Source of the DNA: Schizochytrium sp. TIO01 | Lineage: Eukaryota; Sar; Bigyra; Thraustochytrida; Thraustochytriidae | Direction of reading: 5' to 3' | Assembly: GCA_004764695.1 (NCBI GenBank) | Contig: SMSO01000032.1 | Coordinates: 3,392,983-3,456,982 of the forward strand | Length of the DNA: 64,000 nucleotides | Shown here: piece by piece, positions 11,293 to 22,031 of the stretch | Layout: the number at the start of each line of letters is the position of its first letter | Numbering within the stretch: the first letter of the stretch is position 1 | Notes under the pieces: generated by a model | What the model was told of the DNA's origin: nothing | Seen by the model: only the letters and a program-made list of their open reading frames with translations | Database searches by the model: none | Made by a program: the position numbers and the translations under genes

Positions 11293-11887
11293 CTTCGGTT
11301 TACCTTTAATTGCTCTCAAACAGACTTATCTTTTCGGTCAGCTGGTAGCAGCTCCAAGAGCCCAAGCTGAGCAAGTCGCTTTCGCCAACTCAGTTCCTAC
11401 TTTTAAGTAAATCTGGAGAGTTCGGGTTTTGCTGCTGTCAAGGTCTAACTTGGCTTCGATTGCTTTTTCAGAACCCGCTCTCATCACCTCATCATCGGAA
11501 AGCTGTTCATCTCTCCGTCTTGTATCGTTCCTGTATTGTTCCTGTACTGTTCTGGTTCGGTTCTTCACATGGTCGTGAAACCTAAGCCTGAAAAACTCAG
11601 CTTACACTACGAACAAATTGTTGGCCACGTCTAAGCAACGCTCAGTAAGTTGGGCTTGAAACACGTGGCCATACCTCCAAGTTCATAAATAATGTTCTGG
11701 CTCAGAAGACTGGAGCTGTGGCATCTAACAGCAGCCGATCGTAGAACCATCGGCGATTCTATCTGCTGATACTTTTTTAATTTAAAAAATTAAAAGTTAA
11801 AGTTGCTTTTTAATAACAAATCTATACAAACGTTTTTTTGTTTTTGTTTTAATACAAATTAAGAGTTTTTTCAATAAATAGATAATA

Positions 11888-11917
11888 TAATAATAATAAT
11901 AATTATTATTATTATTA
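11888..11917. repeat. Perfect AAT/ATT palindrome
   Basis: A 15-base run of (TAA) repeats is followed directly by its exact reverse complement, giving a 30-base perfect palindrome able to form a cruciform or hairpin with no spacer. Confidence 0.9.
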
Positions 11918-12347
11918 CAGTAATAACTCGAACTTGCTAGCCTGAGTGAACTTGAATAAAGAATAAAATAAAAGAATGAGTCTGAGAGAGATGATCTCTT
12001 TCTGAATGAGTCCGGCGCTGGACTTCGCGATGATGCTCTCTGGTGTTTTCTAAACGCCTGCTTTGTTCTCCCAAACTTTTCCTTGGGGAGGTTCCTTGTC
12101 CATCATTGGCGCGCCGGACCGACCTTGAATTTCCTAACAGGCTCTTAGGAAATAGAGTGTGTGAACGTGCCGGTGAGCTACGATTTTCAACAATTTCCAG
12201 TTCACTCGGGTTCTGCAACTTTACAATCAACTCCAGCCTCAGCTGGCACACATTGGCTCTGAACTGAAGCCCCAGGTTGCGCAACCAGAAGCGACTTGGA
12301 TTAGGAAAGCACCACAGTGACAGTCATGATATGTATATTACTTCTTG

Positions 12348-12448
12348 AGATAGGTACAAACTCACATCAATTATTACATGAATGGCTTCTAGTTGTACTA
12401 CGTACTACAACATGCACGTGCTGATTTTAGTTTTTCAAGTTGCATGGA
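12348..12448 (+). repeat. Diverged direct repeat, copy 1
   Basis: Starts GAGATAGGTACAAACTCA and ends TTCAAGTTGCATGG. The order of blocks (AGATAGGTACAAACTCA, ATTACATG, TTGTACTAC, GGTTTTAGT or GATTTTAGT, GTTGCATGG) recurs in copy 2 with small insertions and deletions. Confidence 0.75.
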
Positions 12449-12470
12449 CCAAGGAGAGTTGTCTAGAGAT

Positions 12471-12591
12471 AGAGATAGGTACAAACTCAAGTTTAAGCAC
12501 ATCACTTATTACATGGGTATCCACTATGATGGCTGAAGGGCTTCAAGTTGTACTACTGACGCGCTGGTTTTAGTCATTCGAGTTGCATGGG
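12471..12591 (+). repeat. Diverged direct repeat, copy 2
   Basis: Carries the same ordered blocks as copy 1, with extra bases after the ACAAACTCA block. It is noncoding and was probably formed by local duplication. Confidence 0.75.
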
Positions 12592-13405
12592 CTAAGAATA
12601 TTGATGACCATTTCATGATACCCATAATTGTCACGGTGGTGATGAATATGACGGTTTTATCTGAAGGTGCAACTTGAAGAGATGGAAAACTCATCTCACA
12701 GCCCAACTTATTAAGTTCAAGTGGGTCCGCTAAAGGACGCGAAGATCAACATGCACAACTTGGGAGTGTAGCGCATTGAAGATGAGTTCACGTGTGGGAG
12801 AGAGCGATTACGAACTTTAAGAATGCCAGCATCAAACAGTAACTTGCACGCGACCGCATTGGATCGATCCGAGCCCGTTCCACCATCAATCTTGGGCTCA
12901 GACACGACAATTAATCACATTCAAGATGCTTCCAGCAAGACCTTGAGAGGAGCCTGACAGAAATCAACCTACGGTTGTAGGGACGCGAGATGTATTGCAT
13001 CAATCATTGATGCTCGCAAGCTTCACAAGCCGGTCTGTGCTGTGCTAACTGTTGCAGCTTTTCTCTGTACTGGGCTGGAGAGAGTGTGGAGCGCTGTTAA
13101 GTTTCTGCGATGGTGATGGTCTATATTGCTATTATTAATGGTTCGATTCTAGCACAACTTCAAATTGATCTCACGTTCCTGTATTCTTTATTTGTCATAC
13201 CTACACAATCTAGAACTTCACAAAGATCATATATGAATGCAACTGTATACCTACTTCTTGACAGGTGGTATTGCAGCGAAACTCCATCAAGTCCTACCTA
13301 GGTAGAGGTCTTTTGCAGGTTCCTGCTGTTCCCTTGGCAAGGATCACATGGTTCGTGTGCGGGGAATGAATTGTCTCGCTACCTCATCAAGAAAGTAATA
13401 ATAAT

Positions 13406-15931
13406 ATGAGTTTTAGGATATGCACTAGTACAAGGTTAAGCAGTAAATGCCTGAGGCAAAAGACCAACGCGAGCTCTTCGAAGATGGCACCCATCTACTT
13501 GGACTACAACGCAACAACACCTCTGGCACCGGAGGTGTGTGCGAGCCTGGGGTCTCTCCTCCAGGTTGAAGGCAACCCCGCGGCAGTACTCGCGCCGGAG
13601 CTTGCTTGGGGGTAGGTTCACTCACTTCATGAGGTCAAGAATCTCTTGATGATCACAAAAGCTATAACAACAACAACTATAACAATTCCGAAAACAGCAA
13701 TACTGGAATTTGCGATCTACATAGAACTCGATGCTAGTCTGTACAAAATAACCTGAAACAGCAAAATGACTGACGCAAAGCAAAGGTGGATTTCCTTTTC
13801 CCATATTTAACAGCAACCCTTCTTCAGGGCATGTCTATGGCACTTCAGCTAAGACCAAGCTTGAGACTGCTCGAGCTAAGGTTGCAGAAGCTATTGGTGC
13901 TGCAGAGCCACAAGAGATCCTCTTTTTAAGCGGAGGTACAGAATCCATCAACCATGCGATTCAAGGTGCGCTTTGGTGTTCTCGCTTTGAGTTTCAGGAT
14001 CGTAAGAAGCAAGGTGAGGCCAAGCCTGATCCTGGTCAAGAAGCAAATCACGTAGTCACTAGCGCGGTAGAACACGTTGCAGTAAGCGACACTATCAAGT
14101 ATCTTGTAGATCGACATGGATTTTCGTCAACCACAGTTCCGGTAGACGAAAAGTGCCGTGTATCCACTCAGGATGTAGTTCAAGCTGTCACCGAAAAGAC
14201 TGTTCTGGTGACGATTATGTTGGCCAATAATGAGGTTGGCTCTATACAGCCTATTAAGGAGATTGTCCAGGCAATTCGCCAAAGCCCTCACGGCCAGCGT
14301 GTGCTTATTCACACTGACGCGAGTCAGGCAATTGGAAAAATACCTGTCGACGTTCAAGACCTTGGAGTTGACATGATGGTAAGTATCAGACATAATCTTC
14401 GGTTTATCCACTTTGCTCAACTTTCATGCTATGAACAGTCTTTATTTGGGATATTTATGTCACGCATCGGAGGATCTAGACTAACATTGCTATAACGAAA
14501 CTCGCACAAAATCTGTTTTACTTTTGAGTGAAAAATCATAATGACGTGCATTTACAACAGACGTTGGCAGGGCATAAAATATACGGCCCAAAAGGCATTG
14601 GTGCTCTATACATTCGCAGAGGTGTGGAAACTCGACTTTGCAAGTTCATGCACGGCGCTGGCCATGAGCGCGGACTCCGAGCTGGTACTGAAAATGTTCT
14701 TCTTGCCACGGGACTAGGTCGGGCCTGCGAGCTCGTTCAGAACAACATTAGCGAAGAGGTCGAGTTTTATTCAAGTCTCCGTGACAGTTTGCAGCAAGCA
14801 ATTTTATCCAAGTGCCAAGATCTCGGGATAGAAACGTGTGTCAATGGGCACCCGCAAGAGCGCCTGCCGAATACGTTGTCCATATCGTTTCGTGGAATCC
14901 AATCTCCAGATATTCTCGCTCGCCTCGCAGGTCAGGTGTCCTGTAGTGCCGGCGCTGCTTGTCACACTGGCGGTGTGTCTACATCTCATGTTCTTCGAGC
15001 AATGAAGCTAGACGCTGAGTTTGCTGTCGGTACTCTACGCCTCTCGGTAGGTCGGTACACGAAGCCAGAGGACGTGGCGCAAGCTGCAGTTGCCATTACA
15101 GACGCCGTGCAAGCGCTTGCAAACGTTAAAGTAGATTCAGAGAGCCCTTCCACAGGCTGCATACCAACCAAGCTAAAGTATATGGAAGACACTCATTGCT
15201 TTGAAGCAGTCGCTCACGTGATTGATGTTGTTGAAAAGCTTCAGGACGCCAAGGACCCAGACACTGCTGTTATTGTACTTGATGAGACGATCTTTCACCC
15301 CCAAGGTGGTGGCCAGCCTGCGGATGTGGGTGAGATTATAGATGCAGCCACAGGTGCCCGCTTCATCGTTATGCATGTTGAGAAAGAAGCTGGTGTTGTC
15401 AAACACCTGGGCAAATTTGCGGACTCAACTCAAGTTATCCAGGCTGGTTGCAAAGTACACCTTCGCATAGATGAACAAAAGCGAAGGTTTCACGCTCGCA
15501 TCCACAGTGCTGGCCATCTGATTGACCAAGCCATGCGTCTTGCAGGTTGTTCATTACGTCCAACAAAGGGCTTTCACTTCCCATCTGGCCCTTCAGTCGA
15601 CTACGAGGGTGCTCTGTCAGCCGAAGAACGTGCTACATTGCAAAGCTCTCTTCAAGAGTACGTGAATGGCCTCGTGCAGCAGTCCATTCCTACCCGTGTT
15701 TTTGAAACAACTAACGCTGAAGCGGCTGCACATTGTCTTGAAGGACTCGCGCCTCCGGCTGATGAAAATCCTAACGCTGAAATTCGTATGGTCATTGTAG
15801 GCGGAGCTCTTGGATGCCCTTGTGGAGGTACACATGTGAAAAACTCGAGTGAAATCGGACCTATTCACATCCGCAAGCTGCAGAATAAAAAGGGCAACCT
15901 TCGTATTTCCTACGTTGTTGAGGAACAGTAG
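13406..15931 (+). CDS. Selenocysteine lyase/cysteine desulfurase fused to an AlaX-type tRNA-editing domain
   Basis: Three exons by eye: 13406-13611, 13814-14378, 14561-15931 (introns of 202 and 182 nt, GT-AG, frame kept), giving 713 residues. The first half is a PLP-dependent class V aminotransferase-fold enzyme most like selenocysteine lyase. It has YLDYNATTPL at the start, SGGTES, MLANNEVGSIQP, HTDASQ, the PLP lysine K263 in TLAGHKIYGPKG, and a catalytic Cys at residue 391 in GAACHTGG. The second half (about residues 475-713) is an AlaX/AlaRS editing domain. It has PQGGGQPADVG, the zinc motif HSAGH (H572, H576) and CGGTH (C678, H682). The former family removes sulfur or selenium from Cys or Sec; the latter deacylates mischarged Ala-tRNA. 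The ATG at 13406 adds 26 Arg/Ser/Thr-rich residues resembling a mitochondrial targeting peptide; the next ATG is at 13484. Exon 1 holds about 14 residues more than the family before GNPSS. Confidence 0.85.
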
Positions 15932-16659
15932 ATTGTTGCTAGTCCGTTGCGGCGACAGCAAGTAAAACAAGGAAAAAGTAAGCATTTATAAAAGAAGTAA
16001 ACATGATTACATTGTCACCAACCGCGACATCTACCATGCGAGTGTTATTAAGTTTACAATGAAAATAATACAGAGTACTCTTGTTTCGTTTTATGGACAA
16101 AAGCCATACAACTGTATTGGCAGCTTTCTATACATGCAAACACAAGACACATGTCGAGGATCGTGAAGAGATGCAGCCATCAAGTCATTAATATAGAAAA
16201 CCAAAACTTGAGAAGCTACATCAGATCAATCTCAAACGAATCATTTTCGATCAAGTTGATATTTAATGGTGGACCATGACTGGCAGAATCTAATCTGCGA
16301 AAGAAAAATTAATGAGTGCAAAAGAACGCCCTAAGAGTTAGTCAAAGATATGTTACGTCATAGAAACGAAGAAGTCGAAACGCGCAATCCATTGATTAAT
16401 TGAAGTAGAGATGACTCGCTACGGTTATTAGTCCGAAAGCATTGGCGGTTCAAGAAAATCTTCTTCAGATCCATTGAGCTAGTCTCGAAAAACAAAGCAA
16501 GCTCAATAAGAAGCTGAATAGAGATTAACATCAGCAAGTAGATCCTCATTTACCTGCCATCTCTATACAATTGTGTCCAGGATAAGAATGGTATCTCGAG
16601 GACCTTCAGAGACTTGCCCGGCAAGTTGGCTTGCTGAGTTTTCAGAACCCCTCCGTATA
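15932..16659. other. Spacer after the lyase-AlaX gene
   Basis: AT-rich 3' flank. A 63-codon minus-strand frame at 16358-16549 is hydrophobic and unrecognised. No RNA gene is seen. Confidence 0.4.
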
Positions 16660-16839
16660 TTAATCTCCAATGCGCGCCCACGGGAACACCTTATCATCGG
16701 CGTCGCGCAGCATGTTGCATAGTATCGTCATCGGGGTGCCATTATCCATCTCCATTGCTCGTTTCCTCGTCTTGGTCGCACTTACCTCGCCATTCATGGT
16801 CTGCTTGATATAGGCATGGGCCTGCTCATGCAAGGCCAT
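16660..16839 (-). CDS. Small open frame of 59 codons, hypothetical
   Basis: Uninterrupted ATG-to-TAA frame, more GC-rich than its surroundings, starting MALHEQAHAYIKQTMNGEV and ending FPWARIGD. Composition is balanced and protein-like (many charged residues, no low complexity). An internal GAG|GTAAGT word could instead be a splice donor, in which case the frame would be one exon of something larger. No family is recognised. It could be a chance frame. Confidence 0.25.
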   Translation of the reverse strand: MALHEQAHAYIKQTMNGEVSATKTRKRAMEMDNGTPMTILCNMLRDADDKVFPWARIGD

Positions 16840-17631
16840 TCATTTGCTGCCCTTTAGTTTCATGAAACAGAACAATGATGGAGAAATGAAGGTATGCCCA
16901 CCTAATAGGCTACTATACTAACCTAGGCTTGTAAAAGGTATATCGATCTAACCTTTCCATTTTTACTCAACGTTTCATCTATGTCACATGAATCACCACT
17001 ACTACGATCATTAATAATTCATCGATTTTTATTTTATTTTATTTTTAAACTCTGATTCCGCATTCCAGGACCACACGTTCTCATCCTCTCTGTAGTAATT
17101 GGATTCAGAGTTTGGCCTGGAAACCACTGCAACTAACTACCTTCCTGCCAACCAACTGCCAAACTTCAGGAGTTCTTCTATCGACCCTCATGGGTGACAT
17201 GTAGGGATTTCTCATTTCAAGATGTATGATTGATTTGATTCTATTTGATTTTTGATATTAATGGTTGATCGAACTACTTCGGGCTCTCGATTGTTCTCAA
17301 CGATACTCGACTTTAGATTCCTATAACTCACTTGCGAATTCTATACTCCTAATATAGCAAAGTATAATCTACTTGCATAAGTAGGTTATAGCGAGACCTG
17401 TCCACTGAGGTCTATAGCGACTCTATACGTAGGTAGCGACTGGTCGAGAGAAGGCTTGCAGAAGAACCATTTTCAAGAGTGGTGGAATTCGTCAAGTGAA
17501 TTTCGCTGCTAGACAGCGGTCGCTTTTGAGAAGATCAATAAACCGTGGCATTGCGTAGCGTGGCGTGATTGCTACGTCACGTTACACTCTCTCCAGCCTC
17601 CTTCCTTTGTTTCTCATCGCGTGCGGTCGCC
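16840..17631. other. Upstream region of KRI1
   Basis: AT-rich DNA with no coding signal, becoming more GC-rich near 17480-17631. It probably holds the KRI1 promoter and 5' leader. Confidence 0.45.
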
Positions 17632-19809
17632 ATGAGTGATTCTGAGGATGATGCTGTCCAGGACCGCCTCGTGGTGAACAAGGCTTTCGCTCGCAAGTTC
17701 AACGAGCAGAACCGCCAGGCTGAGCTGCGCCGTGCCGAGCAGACAGGACTTCTTCGCGGTGACGCAGACTCCGACTCCGATGACTCCGAAGACGAAGACG
17801 ACCACGGCGAAGCCCTGACTGCCAAGCTCGACTTCGACATTATGAAAACCATCTCAATGATTCACAACAAAGACAAGCGCATCTACGATGAGAACTTCAA
17901 GCCCTTTGACGGTGCCGATAAATCCGAGCAAAACGATAGCGATAGCAGCGACGAGGAAGACGGCGCAAGCAAGGCCAAGAAGAACAAACCAATGCGTTAC
18001 AAAGATCTCGTGCGAGCACAGGTCTTGAAGCAGGCCGAGGAAGGTGGAGATGCAGCACAAGTGTTTGAGGATTCTGACGACGAGGACGGTGGAAAGAATA
18101 GGAGAAAGGGAAAGTTTGCTGAGGAAAGCGGCGAAAGCGTGCCGGTTTACGATGAGCAGCAGAGACGTCTGAAGGAGGCTTTCAAGGCACAGGCGGACGA
18201 CGAAGATGAGAGCGAAGAAGAGGACGATGAAGACGATGAGGATAAAGATGTTCTTCGAAAAAAAGTGAAGTCCAAGGAGGAGCTAGAGGCTGAGGAGAAC
18301 AACTTCAACAAGTATATGTCCAGCTTGGCGAAGCAAGACCCTAGAATGCGCAAGGCGCGTAAGGAGGATGTGGAAATGTTGGAAACTTTCTTCAAGGAGC
18401 CTGCGAAAGATAAGGATGAGGCGTTCCTGCGAAAGTTCTTCTTGAACCAGGCATGGACGGACCAGGAGGGTCTCGAAGCGTCGCGACAGAATGCATTGGA
18501 TGACGAAGATGAAGACGAGGAGGCCCTTGACGAAGCGGACCGCTTTGAGGCCAAGTACAACTTTCGCCATGAAGAGCCTGGCGCAGGCGAATTGGGATCT
18601 ACACAGGTGGACCCGAACTCCACGATTCGACGCAAGGAAAGCTCTCGACGCCGTCAGCGAGAGGCAAAGCGTCAACGCAAACAAGAGGAGAAGGAGAAGC
18701 GCAAGGAAGAGCTGCGCAGACTGAAGAACCTTAAACGCAAGGAGCTCGAGAAGCGTCTTGAGAAGTCTATTCGTATGGCCGGTCTCAATGAGGATGCCGA
18801 AATTGGCCTCAAACCCGAGGATCTCGAAGGCGACTTTGACCCTGAAGAGTTCGACCGTCGTATGGCACAGATCTTCAACGACGACTATTACGATCAGGAC
18901 GACGATGGCTTCGAGGCTACTGGCGACGTCGCTGCCGAAGAAGAAATGTTTGGCAAGGGTGACGACGAGGAGGATGAAGACGAGGAGCAGAAGAAGGACA
19001 GCGATAGCGATAGTGACAGTGATAGCGACGATGAGGACGAAGGTGTGAAGATTGTTGACCGAGCTGAAGACGATCCCTCTACCCAAGCAGCCGCAGAAGA
19101 CGAGAAGCAGAAGAGAAGAAAGAAGAAGGGCAAGGAAGAAGAACTCAAGTCAATATCGGTGAAGGACTTGAAGGACAAGGTTATCAACGAACAGCTGTAC
19201 AAGATGGACTACGACGATGTCATTGGTGGAGACATCAAGACCCGCTTCAAGTACCGCAAGGTTACTCCGAACTCATATGGTCTGAGTACAGAGGAAATCC
19301 TCTTCGCCGACGAGGATTTGCTTAACAGCTTCGTCTCTATCAAGAAACTCGCTCCTTACGAGGAGAACGAGTGGCATGCATCTACAAAGCACCGTAAGCG
19401 CTTCCGTAAGGCACTTAAGGACCGTATTGAAGGTGTTACTGAGATGAAGGAGAAGAAGACCAAACGCGACCGCAAGCGGGCCAAGCTTGAGAAGCTCAAA
19501 GCTAAGCAGGAGGCCCTCGAAGAGTCCCAGGAAGAGGAGGATGACAACGAAGAGACTGAGTCCGCACAGAAGGGAGACAAGAAGAAGAAGGACAAAAAGG
19601 AAAAGAAGGAAGATAACGAAGACGGATCAAAGAAGAAACGCAAACGTAAGCGGAAGAACAAGAACGGAGACGCCGGCGAAGGCGAGAACGAAGAAGAAAA
19701 CAAGCAAATTGAGGAAAAGCCTGAGGACAATGCTGAAGGTGAGGATGGCCAAAAGAAAAAGCGGAAGCGGAAGCGGAAGAACAAGACTGCTGAGAATGAT
19801 GACGAATAA
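17632..19809 (+). CDS. KRI1: KRI1-like ribosome biogenesis protein
   Basis: Single-exon 725-residue, highly charged protein. In yeast, Kri1 is nucleolar and needed for 40S subunit assembly with the snoRNP protein Krr1; that role is inferred here from homology. Matching features in order: the start MSDSEDD; VNKAFARKFNEQNR near residue 20; several Asp/Glu/Ser stretches; a Kri1 core with RLKNLKRKELEKRL followed by LEGDFDPEEFDRRMAQIFND (about residues 365-420); and the C-terminal block FKYRKVTPNSYGLSTEEILF (about 535-560), then SIKKLAPYEENEWH. The tail is Lys/Arg-rich with two copies of KKKRKRKRKNK separated by an acidic linker, a likely nucleolar signal. The ATG at 17632 is the first in the frame. 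Convergent with the downstream PFK-2 gene. Confidence 0.93.
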   Translation: MSDSEDDAVQDRLVVNKAFARKFNEQNRQAELRRAEQTGLLRGDADSDSDDSEDEDDHGEALTAKLDFDIMKTISMIHNKDKRIYDENFKPFDGADKSEQNDSDSSDEEDGASKAKKNKPMRYKDLVRAQVLKQAEEGGDAAQVFEDSDDEDGGKNRRKGKFAEESGESVPVYDEQQRRLKEAFKAQADDEDESEEEDDEDDEDKDVLRKKVKSKEELEAEENNFNKYMSSLAKQDPRMRKARKEDVEMLETFFKEPAKDKDEAFLRKFFLNQAWTDQEGLEASRQNALDDEDEDEEALDEADRFEAKYNFRHEEPGAGELGSTQVDPNSTIRRKESSRRRQREAKRQRKQEEKEKRKEELRRLKNLKRKELEKRLEKSIRMAGLNEDAEIGLKPEDLEGDFDPEEFDRRMAQIFNDDYYDQDDDGFEATGDVAAEEEMFGKGDDEEDEDEEQKKDSDSDSDSDSDDEDEGVKIVDRAEDDPSTQAAAEDEKQKRRKKKGKEEELKSISVKDLKDKVINEQLYKMDYDDVIGGDIKTRFKYRKVTPNSYGLSTEEILFADEDLLNSFVSIKKLAPYEENEWHASTKHRKRFRKALKDRIEGVTEMKEKKTKRDRKRAKLEKLKAKQEALEESQEEEDDNEETESAQKGDKKKKDKKEKKEDNEDGSKKKRKRKRKNKNGDAGEGENEEENKQIEEKPEDNAEGEDGQKKKRKRKRKNKTAENDDE

Positions 19810-20573
19810 ACTTTCACACACAAGACTACTCCTCCCCAATTACACAAAACACATACCTTTGTCTCGGTCCTGGTTGCCTCGAGCAATTAGTGTCAAGGCG
19901 ATAAACCCTTCGCTAGCTATACCTACCAAGGCTTACATGGCCTTGTCCGTGATGGATTGATTGTAACCATGTTTATGCAATTTACTCGTTTCCTATACTT
20001 GTTGTCTCACTCTTGCTATGCTCCTTGCATTTGATGAAATTGGCACTCTGACATTCAGCGTCTCCTTTCATCTTGCATTTTAATCACGTTTGAGGCATTA
20101 GAAAGGTACTTCTGTTTACAAAATTTGACGGAATTAGTGGCTTTGCCTACCCCAGTATTGCAGCGTCTGGAATCAGTATAAATGATGTTTTACGATCGAC
20201 GCAATCTTTTACAGGTTGTATGATACACACGAGAAATAAATGTTTATTGTTTAGAGTTGCATAGTAAGACTATAAGTCACCAGAGGCGGGGTTTAGAAAG
20301 GTGAACGATGAATACAGGTGGGCGAGGAAAAGGATACTCATACGACGCGCCTGTACGAACTCAGTCAAGTTACGGGCAAACTAGCATAAGCTAAGGAGAG
20401 CATCTGCCGTTAGGACTAAAAAGAAAACTTGCAAAGGAAGAGGGGAAGAAGCAGAGTAGAGCTTGCAAAAATGAAACGTTTGCATAGGTTTCTTCAAACA
20501 AACAAGTACTCCACGACATGCTAGATTCCCATTCCTTGTATAGGGTCTATGTCGTTCGCTAGCTAAGAGATAG
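19810..20573. other. Convergent spacer between KRI1 and PFK-2/FBPase-2
   Basis: AT-rich 3' flanks of two genes. An AATAAA lies near 20235 and may serve one transcript. No coding or RNA signal is seen. Confidence 0.4.
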
Positions 20574-22031
20574 TCAATGCGAGGGCGGCTCGTGGTCCCC
20601 ATTGGCAAAGGATTTGTTCAGCGGAATGCGCTCAACATCGCAGTCATAGGTTTTCGGGTTGAGCTTGATAACAGTGTTGAGAGGGATCGACACAAAGGGT
20701 GCATCCTCGCGAGTACCGCCCACAAAGTAAGCATAGATTATCCGGAGAATTCCCTGGTGTCCAACAATGAGGACGGGGTCGCGCTGCTTCTCTACTTCAT
20801 GGATAATGGGATCAAGACGGGCAATAACATCAAGGTAGGACTCGCCACGAGGGTAGCGGTAGCCGAGCTTATCATCCGCACGGCGTTTGAACTCCTCAGG
20901 TGCCTTCTCTTCAATCTCTTTATAGGTGAAGCCGTCAAAAGCACCAGCATGAATCTCTGACAGGCTCGAGCAGATGCGCGGGCGCATGATAATCCAGCCA
21001 TCGTCGCATTTGTGGTGCACAATGTGACGAGCCGTGAGCTGCGTGCGCTGCAGTGAACTTGTGTAAAGGCGTGCGTGCGGAACAACACGGTTTTCCTCAT
21101 CTTTGAAGGTACCGTCCTCGTTGAGTCCAAGAATCTCAGTGTGCACGAACCTGGCTAACTCCTTTGCGTATTGTTCGCCGCTCTCGCTCAATTTTGAGTC
21201 ACCTCCAATTTTGTTAAGCACATTATACTGGGATTGGCCATGTCGAGATAGGAAGATCTGACGAGGTGTAGTGTGAAGATTCATGAGAAACTGGACCATT
21301 TTGCCGGGCAAGAAGCCAGAGATGTGGTTCATAGAAATATTACGGCCTCCATCGATGAGCTTAATCCAAGAGAGTTCGCGATCAACCTTGGACTGTTCGT
21401 CGAGGGGCTCATACACTGACCTGTAGTGCTCAATACGCTGCATAAAGTCTTCCACGGCGCTCTGCTCGTCCATGTCCTGGTAATCTGGCATGCTCAATTT
21501 GGTTTCGCGCACATTAGACTCAATCATCTCGCCGCTTCGCACAACACTCTCAACAAAGATAAGTTTGTTTGTAGTTTCCAGGTGAGGAAGGAGCTGTTCG
21601 CAGATCCATGTGCGGCGCTCACGGCTCGTGTTCGTGGCGTCGTAGATGGCAACTCGGGAGCGGTGGTCCGAGGTCTGAATCCACTGGATTAGGTCATCCA
21701 TGGCTTCCTGAGCGCATTGGTTGCGAAGCTTGCAGTTTTCCTCGTTGGACGGGTCGAAGAAGGTGTGAGGTGACTTGGCACCGACCAACTTGCGGCGGTA
21801 GTTACCCACGTTGAACACCTTGGTCTCGGCTCCATGAAAGAACTGCAAGTACTGGTTAAGCCTCCGAGCAATGTAGGTCTTGCCAGTGGCGGGAAGTCCA
21901 ACCAAGGCAATGACGTACTTGTCTCCATTGTTGTACACCGTGGGCATCTCTGCTTGAGGTTCAGGGTTATCAACATCAGCGAGGAGGTGGTCGTAGCCCA
22001 CCAGGCTCGTGCTGCTCGTGGATTCCTGCAT
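20574..22031 (-). CDS. 6-phosphofructo-2-kinase/fructose-2,6-bisphosphatase
   Basis: Single-exon bifunctional enzyme of 485 residues that makes and removes fructose 2,6-bisphosphate, the activator of glycolytic phosphofructokinase. The N-terminal kinase domain has Walker A GLPATGKT (residues 45-52), then FNVGNYRRKL, HTFFDPSNEE and YDATNTSRERR. The C-terminal histidine phosphatase domain has LSRHGQSQYN (His264, phosphoenzyme His), IGGDSKLSESG, SLSEIHAGAFDG (acid residue) and VGHQGILRI (second His, 425). Both active sites look intact, so both activities are predicted. There is a short 35-residue N-terminal extension and no long regulatory tail. The ATG at 22031 starts MQESTSSTS. The order of domains is the same as in animal and yeast bifunctional enzymes. 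Confidence 0.95.
   Translation of the reverse strand: MQESTSSTSLVGYDHLLADVDNPEPQAEMPTVYNNGDKYVIALVGLPATGKTYIARRLNQYLQFFHGAETKVFNVGNYRRKLVGAKSPHTFFDPSNEENCKLRNQCAQEAMDDLIQWIQTSDHRSRVAIYDATNTSRERRTWICEQLLPHLETTNKLIFVESVVRSGEMIESNVRETKLSMPDYQDMDEQSAVEDFMQRIEHYRSVYEPLDEQSKVDRELSWIKLIDGGRNISMNHISGFLPGKMVQFLMNLHTTPRQIFLSRHGQSQYNVLNKIGGDSKLSESGEQYAKELARFVHTEILGLNEDGTFKDEENRVVPHARLYTSSLQRTQLTARHIVHHKCDDGWIIMRPRICSSLSEIHAGAFDGFTYKEIEEKAPEEFKRRADDKLGYRYPRGESYLDVIARLDPIIHEVEKQRDPVLIVGHQGILRIIYAYFVGGTREDAPFVSIPLNTVIKLNPKTYDCDVERIPLNKSFANGDHEPPSH

Larger units (their letters stand above)
11293..13405. other. Divergent 2.1-kb spacer with repeats
   Basis: AT-rich DNA between the third BCS1-like gene and the lyase-AlaX gene. 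It holds a perfect 30-base AAT/ATT palindrome (11888-11917) and a pair of diverged direct repeats (12348-12591). Open frames at 11937-12284 (minus) and 12717-12905 (minus) show no conserved motif. No gene can be supported. Confidence 0.5.

Noticed and set aside
11937-12284. 115-codon minus-strand frame upstream of the lyase-AlaX gene
   Set aside because: It lacks an ATG start and is compositionally odd; no support from context.
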